From Nocardioides sp. Root122 (GTDB lineage: Bacteria; Actinomycetota; Actinomycetes; Propionibacteriales; Nocardioidaceae), in the NCBI RefSeq assembly GCF_001425025.1, contig NZ_LMDE01000012.1:276700-340699 (forward strand): a DNA stretch of 64,000 bases, in the 5' to 3' direction. The notes under the pieces were generated by a model, which did no database searches, had not been told where the DNA came from, and saw only the letters and a program-made list of their open reading frames with translations. Made by a program: the position numbers and the translations under genes. The number at the start of each line of letters is the position of its first letter. Position 1 is the first letter of the stretch. Positions 8,973-17,466 of the stretch are shown piece after piece.

Positions 8973-9046
8973 AAAGGCCACCTCGTCGCGGTGTTCGGCG
9001 TTGACGAGGTCCGCCGCCCGGCCTTTCGCCAGAGAGCTTCCTCTCT
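8973..9046 (+). promoter_or_regulatory. candidate attenuator hairpins after the leader peptide
   Basis: AAAGGCC-ACCTCGTC (8973-8987) pairs with GACGAGGT (9003-9010) and GGCCTTT (9020-9026), leaving a 9-nt bulge. A second hairpin, AGAGAG-CTTC-CTCTCT, lies at 9031-9046. There is no T-run, so this could be a U-tract-less terminator or an antiterminator/pause pair. Its place directly behind the BCAA leader supports a role in attenuation. From 9047 to 9242 I see no other clear element. Confidence 0.5.
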
Positions 9047-9242
9047 GAGTTCGAAGCCGCCGCCTCCGTGTCGGGTCCACGCAGTCCTTGCGCGATCCGC
9101 ATGCTCGTCGGCCGGCAGCCGGGCCCGGGCGATCCCCGCAACCCCCTGCTCCCTCACCCGCCGCGGTGTCGGTGGCTTCGGACACACCACCCGATCGCCA
9201 TCCCTGCCCCAACCGGCAGGACACCGCACAGGAGTGAGACCG

Positions 9243-9383
9243 ATGTACGACATGTATCCCGACTCGTGGGGCCCGGCGGCCCACGACCCCGACAACGCCT
9301 TCAGCGCCGAGAACACGGCCGTCGCCGTCCAGACCGCGCTTGACCTGCGAGACGGCGGCGGCCAGCGGCCGGACGACAACTAG
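9243..9383 (+). CDS. small hypothetical protein, 46 aa
   Basis: A short [16 protein letters not shown] onward, rich in Asp, Ala and Gly, with no membrane segment or cysteine. A GGAGTGAG ribosome-binding site lies 6-12 nt before the ATG, unlike most neighbours, which look leaderless; this supports translation from a longer mRNA starting at the leader peptide. Its TAG stop is also the first half of the TAGCCT hexamer in front of leuB. I do not recognise a family. Confidence 0.5.
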   Translation: MYDMYPDSWGPAAHDPDNAFSAENTAVAVQTALDLRDGGGQRPDDN

Positions 9384-9393
9384 CCTTCGCCGC

Positions 9394-10482
9394 ATGTCCG
9401 ACACCCAGCAGCCCGCGTCCGCACCGGCCACCGGGAGCCACGCCCTCGCCGTCATCCCCGGCGACGGGATCGGTCCCGAGGTGACCGCCGAGGCCCTCAA
9501 GGTCCTCGAGGTCGCCTCGCCGGTGAAGTTCGAGTCGACGCGCTACGACCTCGGCGCGGAGCGCTACCTCGCGACCGGCGAGGTGCTGCCCGACTCGGTG
9601 CTCGCGGAGATCCGCGGGCACGACGCGATCCTGCTGGGAGCGGTGGGCGGCAAGCCCAACGACCCGAACCTGCCGCCCGGCATCCTCGAGCGTGGCCTGC
9701 TGCTCAGGCTCCGCTTCGAGCTCGACCACTACGTCAACCTGCGTCCGTCGCGGCTCTTCCCCGGATCGGCCTCACCCCTGGCCGACGCCGTGCTCGAGAA
9801 GGGCGAGATCGACTTCGTCGTGGTGCGCGAGGGCACCGAAGGCCCCTACACGGGCAACGGCGGCGCCCTGCGCGTCGGCACCCCCGCCGAGGTGGCCACC
9901 GAGGTCTCGGTCAACACGGCCTACGGCGTGGAGCGCGTCGTGCGCGACGCCTTCGCCCGAGCGCAGAAGCGGCCGCGCAAGAAGCTGACGCTGGTCCACA
10001 AGACCAACGTCCTCGTCAACGCGGGCTCGCTCTGGTGGCGCCTGTTCGAGGAGGTCGGCGCGGAGTTCCCGGACGTGACGACCGACTACATGCACATCGA
10101 CGCGGCCATGATCTTCATGTCCATCGACCCCGCCCGCTTCGACGTGATCGTCACCGACAACCTCTTCGGCGACATCATCACCGACCTCGCCGCCGCCATC
10201 ACCGGTGGCATCGGGCTGGCCGCCTCCGGCAACGTGAACCCCGACCGGACGGCGCCCTCCATGTTCGAGCCCGTCCACGGCTCCGCCCCCGACATCGCCG
10301 GGCAGCAGAAGGCCGACCCGACCGCCGCGATCCTCTCCGGCGCCCTGCTCCTCGAGCACCTCGGCCACGCCGACGCCGCCGCCGCGATCGAGGCGGCCGT
10401 GCTGGCCGACCTCGCCGGGCGCACGCCCGGCACGAGTCGTCGTACGAGCGAGGTCGGGGACGCCATCGCCGCCCGCCTCTGA
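9394..10482 (+). CDS. leuB: 3-isopropylmalate dehydrogenase
   Basis: Third step of leucine synthesis: NAD-dependent oxidative decarboxylation of 3-isopropylmalate to 2-oxoisocaproate; LeuB homologues also act on the equivalent intermediate of citramalate-derived isoleucine synthesis. It has 362 residues. Family landmarks are [11 protein letters not shown] at the N-terminus, NLRPSRL, the [11 protein letters not shown] loop, the [11 protein letters not shown] metal-binding segment and [13 protein letters not shown] for NAD. The ATG at 9394 lies 7 nt after TAGCCT (9381-9386), so an internal leaderless start may exist besides read-through from the upstream leader. ilvE follows 70 bp later. Confidence 0.95.
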   Translation: MSDTQQPASAPATGSHALAVIPGDGIGPEVTAEALKVLEVASPVKFESTRYDLGAERYLATGEVLPDSVLAEIRGHDAILLGAVGGKPNDPNLPPGILERGLLLRLRFELDHYVNLRPSRLFPGSASPLADAVLEKGEIDFVVVREGTEGPYTGNGGALRVGTPAEVATEVSVNTAYGVERVVRDAFARAQKRPRKKLTLVHKTNVLVNAGSLWWRLFEEVGAEFPDVTTDYMHIDAAMIFMSIDPARFDVIVTDNLFGDIITDLAAAITGGIGLAASGNVNPDRTAPSMFEPVHGSAPDIAGQQKADPTAAILSGALLLEHLGHADAAAAIEAAVLADLAGRTPGTSRRTSEVGDAIAARL

Positions 10483-10552
10483 CCTCGCCCGAGGTCGTCG
10501 GGCGAGGACGAGGGCCGTACCGAGACCATGACCCTTGGAATAGGTTGACCCC

Positions 10553-11635
10553 ATGCAGATCAGCACGACCGCCAACCCCACGCCCGTCGACGACGCCCGA
10601 CTCGCCGAGATCCTCGCGAACCCCGGCTTCGGGACGTACTTCACCGACCACATGCTCACGGTCGAGTGGACGCCGGAGAAGGACTGGCACGACGCACGCA
10701 TCACGCCCTACGGTCCGCTGACGCTGGACCCGGCGACGGCGGTGCTGCACTACGCGCAGGAGACCTTCGAGGGCATGAAGGCCTACCGCCACGAGGACGG
10801 CTCGATCTGGACGTTCCGTCCCGAGCAGAACGCCGCCCGGATGGTGCGCTCATCGCAGCGGCTGGCCTTCCCCGAGCTCCCGGTGGACGACTTCGTCGCC
10901 TGCGTCGACGCCTTGGTCGAGGCCGACCAGCGCTGGGTGCCGGACAACTCCGCGGGGGGTGGCGAGAAGTCGCTCTACCTGCGGCCGTTCATGTTCGCCT
11001 CCGAGACGTTCCTCGGGGTGCGTCCCTCCCAGCACGTGACGTTCATGGTGATCGCCTCGCCGGCCGGCGCCTACTTCAAGGGCGGCATCAAGCCGGTCAA
11101 CCTCTGGCTCTCCGAGACCTTCACCCGTGCCGGGCGCGGAGGCATGGGCGCCGCCAAGACCGGCGGCAACTACGCCGCGTCGCTGGCCGCGCAGCGCGAG
11201 GCGATCGAGAAGGGCTGCGACCAGGTCGTGTTCCTCGACGACCAGGAGTTCCGCTACATCGAGGAGCTCGGCGGGATGAACCTCTTCTTCGTCCACCGCG
11301 ACGGGCGCATCGTGACGCCCGAGACCGGGACGATCCTCGAGGGCATCACCCGCGCCTCGATCATCGAGCTCGCCGGCAAGCTCGGCCACGCGGTGGAGGA
11401 GCGGAAGTTCTCCATCGACGAGTGGCGCGACGGCGTCGCCTCGGGCGAGATCACCGAGATCTTCGCGTGCGGCACCGCCGCCGTGGTGACGCCGGTCGGC
11501 GAGCTCCGGAGCCCGTCGGGCGCGACGCCCGCGCCGGCGAGCACCGAGCTCACCATGCAGATCCGCGACGCCCTGGTGGGCATGCAGTTCGGCCGCAGCG
11601 AGGACACGTTCGGCTGGATGCACAAGGTCTGCTGA
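10553..11635 (+). CDS. ilvE: branched-chain amino acid aminotransferase
   Basis: A class IV PLP aminotransferase (fold type IV) that performs the last step of Leu, Ile and Val synthesis with glutamate as donor. It has 360 residues. HYAQETFEGMKAYR and LYLRPFMFASE are typical of the bacterial BCAT group, and the PLP lysine is in MGAAKTGGNYAASL. The ATG is preceded by TAGGTT and 6 nt, a leaderless arrangement, so ilvE may also be transcribed apart from leuB. Confidence 0.95.
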   Translation: MQISTTANPTPVDDARLAEILANPGFGTYFTDHMLTVEWTPEKDWHDARITPYGPLTLDPATAVLHYAQETFEGMKAYRHEDGSIWTFRPEQNAARMVRSSQRLAFPELPVDDFVACVDALVEADQRWVPDNSAGGGEKSLYLRPFMFASETFLGVRPSQHVTFMVIASPAGAYFKGGIKPVNLWLSETFTRAGRGGMGAAKTGGNYAASLAAQREAIEKGCDQVVFLDDQEFRYIEELGGMNLFFVHRDGRIVTPETGTILEGITRASIIELAGKLGHAVEERKFSIDEWRDGVASGEITEIFACGTAAVVTPVGELRSPSGATPAPASTELTMQIRDALVGMQFGRSEDTFGWMHKVC

Positions 11636-11681
11636 GTCGCTGGCCGGTCGCGGGCGACCGCATCCCCGCTAGCCTCGGGTG

Positions 11682-13568
11682 GTGAGCACGGCGAAGGCCC
11701 AGATCGATCCCGACCAGTCCGTCTGCTCCGGCGCCGTCGCCTACGAGGCACAGAGCCCGCGCTCGCTGCGCGACTTCATCCGCACCGAGTCGGGCTCGGC
11801 GGGACTGCTCGTCGTCGCCTCGGTCGTCGCGCTCGTCTGGGCCAACTCGCCCTGGTCGCAGTCCTACGTCGACCTCTGGCACACGGAGCTGTCCGTCCGG
11901 GTCGGCAGCGGTGGTCTCACCATGGACCTGCACCACTGGATCAACGACGGCCTGATGGTCGTGTTCTTCTTCGTGATCGGCCTCGAGGTGCGCAAGGAGT
12001 TCGCGATCGGGGAGCTCACCGACCGCAGCCGTGCCGTCGTGCCGCTCGTCGCGGGCATCGCCGGCATGCTCGTGCCGGCCGCCATCTTCCTCGCGCTCAA
12101 CCCGTCCGGCGAGGAGGCGGCGGGCTGGGGCGCGGTGATCGGCACCGACACCGCCTTCCTGCTCGGTGTCATGGCGCTGGTCGGGCCGTCGGTGTCCACG
12201 CAGCTGCGCATCTTCCTGCTCACCCTGACCGTCATCGACGACATCGTCGCGGTCAGCGTGATCGGCGTCGTCTACTCCGATGACCTCTCGATGCTCGCTC
12301 TGGCCGTCGCCGCGGCGTGCCTGGTCGTCCTGCTCGTCCTCGACCGCACCGGCGTGTGGCAGGCCGCGCCCTACGTCCTGGTCGTCCTCGTGCTCTGGGT
12401 CGCCACCCTCGAGTCCGGCGTGCACGCCTCGATCGCCGGCATGCTGAGCGGCCTGCTGGTCCCTGCGCTCGACCCGCGGCGCTCGGACGTCGAGGAGGCG
12501 GCCCGCCGGTTCCGCGCCTTCCGCCAGTCGCCCATGCCGGGCGTCCAGAGGGCGGCCCGGCGCTCGCTGACCCGCGCGATCTCGGTCAACGAGCGGCTGC
12601 AGGAGGCGTTGCACGGGCCCACCAGCCGCGTCGTCGTACCCGTCTTCGCGCTGGCGAACGCCGGCGTCGACCTGCGCGACGGCGTGCTGGGCGACTCCTT
12701 CACCTCGACCCTGATGTGGGGCATCGTGCTCGGCCTCGTCGTCGGCAAGGCGGTGGGCATCTTCGCCGGGTCCTACGCCAGCGTGCGGCTCGGCTGGGGC
12801 CGGCTGCCCCAGGGTGTCGGCCTCGGTCACACGCTCGCCGGCGGCGCCCTGTCGGGCATCGGGTTCACCGTCTCGCTGCTGATCATCAGCCTCGCCTTCG
12901 ACTCCACCCGGTTGCAGGACCAGGCACGCGTCGGGGTGCTCCTCGCCGCGGTTCTCGCGAGCCTCGCCGGGTGGGCCGCCTTCCGCTTCTCGGCACGCGT
13001 GCTGGGCCAGGACGACGCAGCGCTCCCGCGCCTGCTCAGCCGACCGGTCGACCCGCAGCGCGACCACATCCTGGGGCCGGTCGACGCGCCGCTCACGCTC
13101 GTCGAGTACCTCGACTACGAGTGCCCCTTCTGCGCCCGCGTCAGCGGGGTCGGCGACGAGCTGCGCGCCCACTTCGGCGACCGGCTCCGCTACGTCACCC
13201 GCCACCTGCCGCTGCCCGTCCACCCGCACGCCGAGCTCGCGGCGCTGGCCGCCGAGGCGGCCGCGCGGCAGGGACGCTTCTGGGAGATGCACGTGGTGCT
13301 CTTCGGGCACCAGGACGAGCTCGAGCTCGAGGACCTCGTGGGCTACGCCGCCGAGGTCGGGCTCGACGTCGAGCAGTTCATGCGCGACCTGGACGACGAC
13401 GACGTCGCCCGGCACGTGGAGCACGACGTCGCGTCGGCCGAGGAGAGCGGTGTCCGCGGCACGCCGACCTTCTTCGTCGGCGACACCCGCCACACCGGCC
13501 CCTACGACGCTCGCAGCCTCATCACCGCGCTCGAGGCCAGCAGGAGCGGCTCACCCCTCGGGGGCTGA
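11682..13568 (+). CDS. nhaA: NhaA Na+/H+ antiporter fused to a thioredoxin-like (DsbA) domain
   Basis: Residues ~20-430 are an NhaA antiporter with about twelve membrane segments. Visible are the ion-site helix [11 protein letters not shown] with its Asp pair, [11 protein letters not shown], and the C-terminal [15 protein letters not shown]. Residues ~460-620 form a soluble DsbA/thioredoxin-4 domain with the redox motif C-P-F-C at 481-484 and the cis-Pro loop VRGTPTFF. The fusion is known from actinobacterial NhaA proteins. GTG 11682 is chosen because TAGCCT ends 6 nt upstream; GTG 11679 is the alternative. The antiporter expels Na+ against protons; what the redox domain does for it is unknown. 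It stands alone between ilvE and a DUF2306-like gene. Confidence 0.92.
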   Translation: MSTAKAQIDPDQSVCSGAVAYEAQSPRSLRDFIRTESGSAGLLVVASVVALVWANSPWSQSYVDLWHTELSVRVGSGGLTMDLHHWINDGLMVVFFFVIGLEVRKEFAIGELTDRSRAVVPLVAGIAGMLVPAAIFLALNPSGEEAAGWGAVIGTDTAFLLGVMALVGPSVSTQLRIFLLTLTVIDDIVAVSVIGVVYSDDLSMLALAVAAACLVVLLVLDRTGVWQAAPYVLVVLVLWVATLESGVHASIAGMLSGLLVPALDPRRSDVEEAARRFRAFRQSPMPGVQRAARRSLTRAISVNERLQEALHGPTSRVVVPVFALANAGVDLRDGVLGDSFTSTLMWGIVLGLVVGKAVGIFAGSYASVRLGWGRLPQGVGLGHTLAGGALSGIGFTVSLLIISLAFDSTRLQDQARVGVLLAAVLASLAGWAAFRFSARVLGQDDAALPRLLSRPVDPQRDHILGPVDAPLTLVEYLDYECPFCARVSGVGDELRAHFGDRLRYVTRHLPLPVHPHAELAALAAEAAARQGRFWEMHVVLFGHQDELELEDLVGYAAEVGLDVEQFMRDLDDDDVARHVEHDVASAEESGVRGTPTFFVGDTRHTGPYDARSLITALEASRSGSPLGG

Positions 13569-13668
13569 AGCCGCCGCACGGGTCCGACGTCTGCCTCGGC
13601 CGATCGGCTGACCCCGTCCGGCCTCCGGGCCGATCCGCGGCGCGCTGGGTCCAGCGAGGCTCGTGGTC

Positions 13669-14346
13669 ATGACGACGACCGCAGTCCGACCGAGCGCCCC
13701 CGCCCGCACCCGGCGGGAGTGGTGGATCCCTGCGAGCCTGCTGGCGCTGACCTTCGTGCCGGCCGCCGCGGGCGCCGCGCGGCTGGTCGACCTGTCCTCC
13801 GGCCGAACCGAGGAGAACGCCCGCTTCTTCGACCTCCCGGCGCCGATCATCGTCCACATCCTCGGCGCCACGACCTTCTGCGTGCTCGGGGCGTTCCAGT
13901 TCATGCCGTCCTTCCGCCGCCGCCGGCCGCGGTGGCACCGCTGGAGCGGCCGGGTGCTGGTCCCGGCCGGACTCGCCGCCGCGCTGAGCGGGATGTGGAT
14001 GGCGGCGTTCGCCGACCTGCCCGTCTACGACAACGCCGCGCTCATGTGGTTCCGGCTGCTCTTCGGCTCGCTCATGGTCGCGGGACTGGTGCTGGGGCTG
14101 CTCGCGATCCGGCGCCGCGACGAGCGCACGCACCAGCGCTGGATGGCCCGGGCGTACGCCGTCGGGCAGGGTGCCGGCACGCAGGCACTGGTCCTCGGCC
14201 CGATGGTCCTCGTCGTCGATCAGCCCGGCGGCACGCTGAAGGCGAGCGGGATGGCCTTCGCGTGGGTGCTCAACCTGGTCGTGGCCGAGTGGTTGGTCCG
14301 GCGGTCCCAGGCGCGTCAGTCCGGTCAGCCCAGTCGACGGGTCTGA
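13669..14346 (+). CDS. DUF2306-like membrane protein
   Basis: A 225-residue protein with about six membrane segments, resembling DUF2306: an HILGATTFCVLGAFQF helix, HRWSGRVLVPAGL, and THQRWMARAYAVGQGAG, whose His residues resemble haem-binding cytochrome-type proteins. Function is unknown. Start ATG 13669 or GTG 13663. Its 3' end overlaps the convergent response-regulator gene by 22 bp. Confidence 0.75.
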   Translation: MTTTAVRPSAPARTRREWWIPASLLALTFVPAAAGAARLVDLSSGRTEENARFFDLPAPIIVHILGATTFCVLGAFQFMPSFRRRRPRWHRWSGRVLVPAGLAAALSGMWMAAFADLPVYDNAALMWFRLLFGSLMVAGLVLGLLAIRRRDERTHQRWMARAYAVGQGAGTQALVLGPMVLVVDQPGGTLKASGMAFAWVLNLVVAEWLVRRSQARQSGQPSRRV

Positions 14347-14969
14347 TAGGCCCAGAGCGCGAGCTCGACCCGGTTGCGCGCGCCGAGCTTCATCATCAGC
14401 GCGCCCAGGTGGGTCTTCACGGTGCTCAGCGAGATGAAGAGCTCGGCCGCCACCTCGTGGTTGGTGAGTCCCCGCGCGACCGCGACCAGCACCTGCTCCT
14501 CACGCTCCGTCAGCGATGAGGTGGGCTGCGACGGGACGTCGCGGTCGGCGTACGTCCTGAGCAGGCGGGTGGTGACCGTCGGTGCGATCAGGGATCCGCC
14601 GTCGGCGGCCGCGCGGACGGCATGGGTGAGCAGCTCGGGCCCGCAGTCCTTGAGCAGGAAGCCCCGGGCGCCGGCGAGCAGCGCGCCGTAGACGTACTCG
14701 TCGAGGTCGAAGGTCGTGACGACCACGACCGCCATCGGGTCGGCCACGTCGGGGCCGGCGAGCGCGCGGGTGGCCTCGATCCCGTTGAGCCGCGGCATCC
14801 GGATGTCGAGAAGGCAGACGTCGGGCCGGACCTCACGTGCCTGCTCGACGGCGTCCTGACCGTCGACAGCGGTGGCGACGACCTCGATGCCGTCCTGGGC
14901 GCCCAGGATCATCGCGAGCCCGGTGCGGACGATCTCCTGGTCGTCGGCGACCAGCACACGCAGGCTCAT
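14325..14969 (-). CDS. NarL/LuxR-type response regulator
   Basis: A 214-residue DNA-binding response regulator. The receiver domain has acidic DD at 9-10, the phosphoacceptor D55 in CLLDIRMPR, VVTTF and the conserved Lys in FLLKD. The C-terminal LuxR helix-turn-helix is LTEREEQVLVAVARGLTNHE onward. The start has a strong GGAGGAG site and overlaps the kinase stop by 4 bp (ATGA), so the two are translationally coupled. The target genes are unknown. Confidence 0.92.
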   Translation of the reverse strand: MSLRVLVADDQEIVRTGLAMILGAQDGIEVVATAVDGQDAVEQAREVRPDVCLLDIRMPRLNGIEATRALAGPDVADPMAVVVVTTFDLDEYVYGALLAGARGFLLKDCGPELLTHAVRAAADGGSLIAPTVTTRLLRTYADRDVPSQPTSSLTEREEQVLVAVARGLTNHEVAAELFISLSTVKTHLGALMMKLGARNRVELALWAYQTRRLG

Positions 14970-16099
14970 CGTCGCTCCTCCGCGGGCAGGGTCGCGGCCA
15001 CGCGCCAGCCGCCGCCCGGTGCCGGGCCGGCCTCCAGGTTCCCACCGAGCAGCACGGCCCGCTCGGTCATCCCGACGATGCCGAACCCCTGGCCGGTCCG
15101 CGCGGCCGGACGGCCGTCGTCGGTGATCTCGAGCTCGACGTCGTCGTGCTGGCGCCTCACCCGGACCTGGACGGTCGTCGCGCCGTCGGCGTGACGCCGC
15201 GAGTTGGCGACCGCCTCCTGGGCGATCCGCTGGACGGCCGCCGCGACCGTGGGGGAGAGGTCGCCCAGCCCCTCGGCCACGTCGACCTCGACGCGCGGCC
15301 CGGCACCGGCCTGGCTCGCGAGACCGGCCAGGTCGTCGAGCGGACGCTCCGCGACCTCGTCGTCGGTCCGGAGCATCCGCACCACCTTGCGGGTCTCGGC
15401 CAGGGTGCGGGTGGCCTCCTCGTCGATGCGCCGCAGCGCATCGCGCGCGGCCTCCGGCCGCGTATCGGCGACCGCGAGCCCGGCCTGCGCGCTGATCGCG
15501 ATGGCGGTGAGGTGGTGGGCGACGGTGTCGTGCAGGTCTCGCGCCAGCCGCTCCCGCTCCTGCTGGCGTACGACGTCGAGCTGGCGCGTGTGCAGCATCG
15601 AGCGCGTGCGGACGGCGAGGCCGATGGCCGCAGCCGCAGCGATGACGGCGGAGCCGCCGATCCGGTCCTCGGTCGGGGTGCCCTCCCACAGCAACGAGCT
15701 GCTGGCCACCAGGAGGAACAGGAAGAGGCCCCGGACGACGCCGAACCCGGTCTCCCAACGAGCGATCGAGTAGGGGATGAGCAGGGCGACCACGCCGGTG
15801 TGAAGGTCGTCCGGCGGGCGCCCCGAGGACTCGAAGGCCACGACGACGGGCACGAACATGACCACGGCGAACACCGTCACCGTGACGACGGGCCGCGTCC
15901 GGCGCACGAGCAGCGTCGGGAGCCAGACCAAGAACGCTGCCAGCGAGAGCCATCGCTGCTCCAGCCCCGGCCTCAGCAACGTCGCTTCGACGACCGCCAT
16001 CACCGCGACCGCTGCCACGAAGGCGTAGTCCCACACCGTCGCGGGTCGTGCGTCCGGCGGCGCGGGCAGGCGCGCCAGCGACCGGACCTGGGTGAGCAT
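14966..16099 (-). CDS. NarL-family sensor histidine kinase
   Basis: A membrane sensor kinase of 377 residues partnering the response regulator. It has five or six N-terminal transmembrane segments, no large periplasmic sensor, then a HisKA_3 box (RERLARDLHDTVAHHLTAI; phospho-His in LHD) and a HATPase domain ending in GQGFGIVGMTERA. The ATG at 16099 is preferred because TACGGT lies 6 nt upstream (leaderless); a start at 16129 adds ten residues. The topology resembles DesK/LiaS kinases that sense the envelope, but the signal is not known. Confidence 0.9.
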   Translation of the reverse strand: MLTQVRSLARLPAPPDARPATVWDYAFVAAVAVMAVVEATLLRPGLEQRWLSLAAFLVWLPTLLVRRTRPVVTVTVFAVVMFVPVVVAFESSGRPPDDLHTGVVALLIPYSIARWETGFGVVRGLFLFLLVASSSLLWEGTPTEDRIGGSAVIAAAAAIGLAVRTRSMLHTRQLDVVRQQERERLARDLHDTVAHHLTAIAISAQAGLAVADTRPEAARDALRRIDEEATRTLAETRKVVRMLRTDDEVAERPLDDLAGLASQAGAGPRVEVDVAEGLGDLSPTVAAAVQRIAQEAVANSRRHADGATTVQVRVRRQHDDVELEITDDGRPAARTGQGFGIVGMTERAVLLGGNLEAGPAPGGGWRVAATLPAEERR

Positions 16100-16154
16100 G
16101 CGGAAACCGTAGTGGTCCGTGGTCGTCACCCGGATCGGCCGGATGACCGAGGGG

Positions 16155-16215
16155 ACACGTGTCCGAGAAGTCGCCCTCCGGGACGTCGCGTCAGGGCGAT
16201 CTCTCGGACACGTGT
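16155..16215. repeat. long perfect-arm hairpin between kinase and membrane gene
   Basis: ACACGTGTCCGAGA (16155-16168) pairs with TCTCGGACACGTGT (16202-16215); after a 2x2 mismatch, TCGCCCT pairs with AGGGCGA (16193-16199) around a 15-nt loop. It overlaps the last codons of the upstream minus-strand gene (stop at 16191-16193). It may be a terminator for that gene, but 21 bp of stem without a T-run is more than termination needs. Confidence 0.65.
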
Positions 16216-17435
16216 GGCCCGGCCGGCCTCGGTTCGCGCTTCCGGCGGCGTACGCCGGTGCGGAACAGCTCGATACCGAAGGCGATGACGGTGCCCGTGA
16301 CGATCAGCCCCAGGTCGCGCATCGTCCCGGCCGAGGCGCCCTCGATGGCGACGAAGGAGGCGCACGTCCCCTGGGCGAGGAGCGCCTCCTGCTGTTGCGC
16401 GGAGAAGCTGATCGTCCCGGCGTCGAGCGCCTCGAGGGGGAAGTAGAGATCGGTGGCCTCCGCGCCCTTCTCGAGCTGTCCACGGTCGATCGAGCGCGGG
16501 AGCGCGCTCCGGCACGTCCACGCAGGTGCGCTACCGAAGTTCGAGTCGGGCGCCGGGAAGGTCGCTCCTCCCTGGAGGACGTGGTCGCCCAGGTCGAGCG
16601 ACGTGACACCTCGGGCGACCTCGAGCGTCGCGTCGTAGTCGGCCTGGAGGCCCGCCTCCTCCGAGACGACGACGAACACCCCGACGGTGCCATCGTCGTC
16701 CCCGGCCTCCCGGGCGTAGGCGTCGCCGGTGAGCTGCGCCGTGCCGAGCACGGTGGGCAGACCTGCCACCGCGGGCAGCGTGACGTAGCAGCCTTCGAGC
16801 ACCGATCGTCCGCTGGTCCAGTCGGCCCGGAAGTGCAGGGTCAGCGGGGTGAGGAGCTCGCCCCAGCTGGGGACGTCGACCTCCACGAACACGGCGTGGG
16901 ACGCCTTCGTGGCCGTGACGCCCAGGTCCGCGTCGACCGGGTCCGTCGGGACCCCGGTCGCGAACGGCGCGAACCCGTTGCCGGTCCATGCGTGCAGCCC
17001 TTGCAGCACGTCGCCCACGTCCGCGTCCGCAGGCAGTCCGTCCGGGATGGCGAACCGCACCGTCGCGGAGCGGGCGAGGTCGCGGCGGTTGTCGATCCAG
17101 AACTCCGCGGTGGGCGCGAGCGTGAGGCGGACGTCCACCGGTTCACCGCACTCGCGCACCCGCGCTGACATCGACAAGGTGAGCCCGGCGTCGAAGGCGC
17201 GCTGCTCCGTCGGTGGGTCGATCCCCTCGACGGCGACACCGATGCCGCGCTGCTCAGGTGGGGGCCGCACCTCCACGCGGATCAGCGCAGCAGCACCGAC
17301 CCCGCCGAGGAGGGTGACGCACAGGCCGAGGCCGATCCCTCTCGGGGAGACCCCGCCGGGCGGCGTCGTCCACAGCATCTCCGCCAGCAGGCCGAGCGCC
17401 CCGAGCGCCACCGCAGTGACGATCACCCAGGTCAC
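16191..17435 (-). CDS. hypothetical membrane-anchored protein
   Basis: About 414 residues if started at GTG 17435. There are two hydrophobic N-terminal helices (VTWVIVTAVALGALGLL and LGLCVTLLGGVGAAAL), a long acidic extracytoplasmic region with four cysteines, and a C-terminal helix (LGLIVTGTVIAFGIELF) followed by a basic tail. No family recognised. It follows the TSP3-repeat gene by 31 bp. An out-of-frame 10-codon ORF (ATG overlapping that gene's TGA, 17438-17470) ends 3 nt after the first base of this start, suggesting termination-reinitiation or a small frameshift. The start is uncertain. It may anchor or partner the secreted protein. Confidence 0.6.
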   Translation of the reverse strand: MTWVIVTAVALGALGLLAEMLWTTPPGGVSPRGIGLGLCVTLLGGVGAAALIRVEVRPPPEQRGIGVAVEGIDPPTEQRAFDAGLTLSMSARVRECGEPVDVRLTLAPTAEFWIDNRRDLARSATVRFAIPDGLPADADVGDVLQGLHAWTGNGFAPFATGVPTDPVDADLGVTATKASHAVFVEVDVPSWGELLTPLTLHFRADWTSGRSVLEGCYVTLPAVAGLPTVLGTAQLTGDAYAREAGDDDGTVGVFVVVSEEAGLQADYDATLEVARGVTSLDLGDHVLQGGATFPAPDSNFGSAPAWTCRSALPRSIDRGQLEKGAEATDLYFPLEALDAGTISFSAQQQEALLAQGTCASFVAIEGASAGTMRDLGLIVTGTVIAFGIELFRTGVRRRKREPRPAGPHVSERSP

Positions 17436-17466
17436 GGTCAGGGCGATCGCGTGAGGCGCGGGCGCG

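Noticed and set aside
8926..9046. A riboswitch (T-box or SAM type) in the leuB leader
   Set aside because: No T-box sequence, specifier loop or SAM core can be recognised; a leader peptide plus hairpins explains the signals better.
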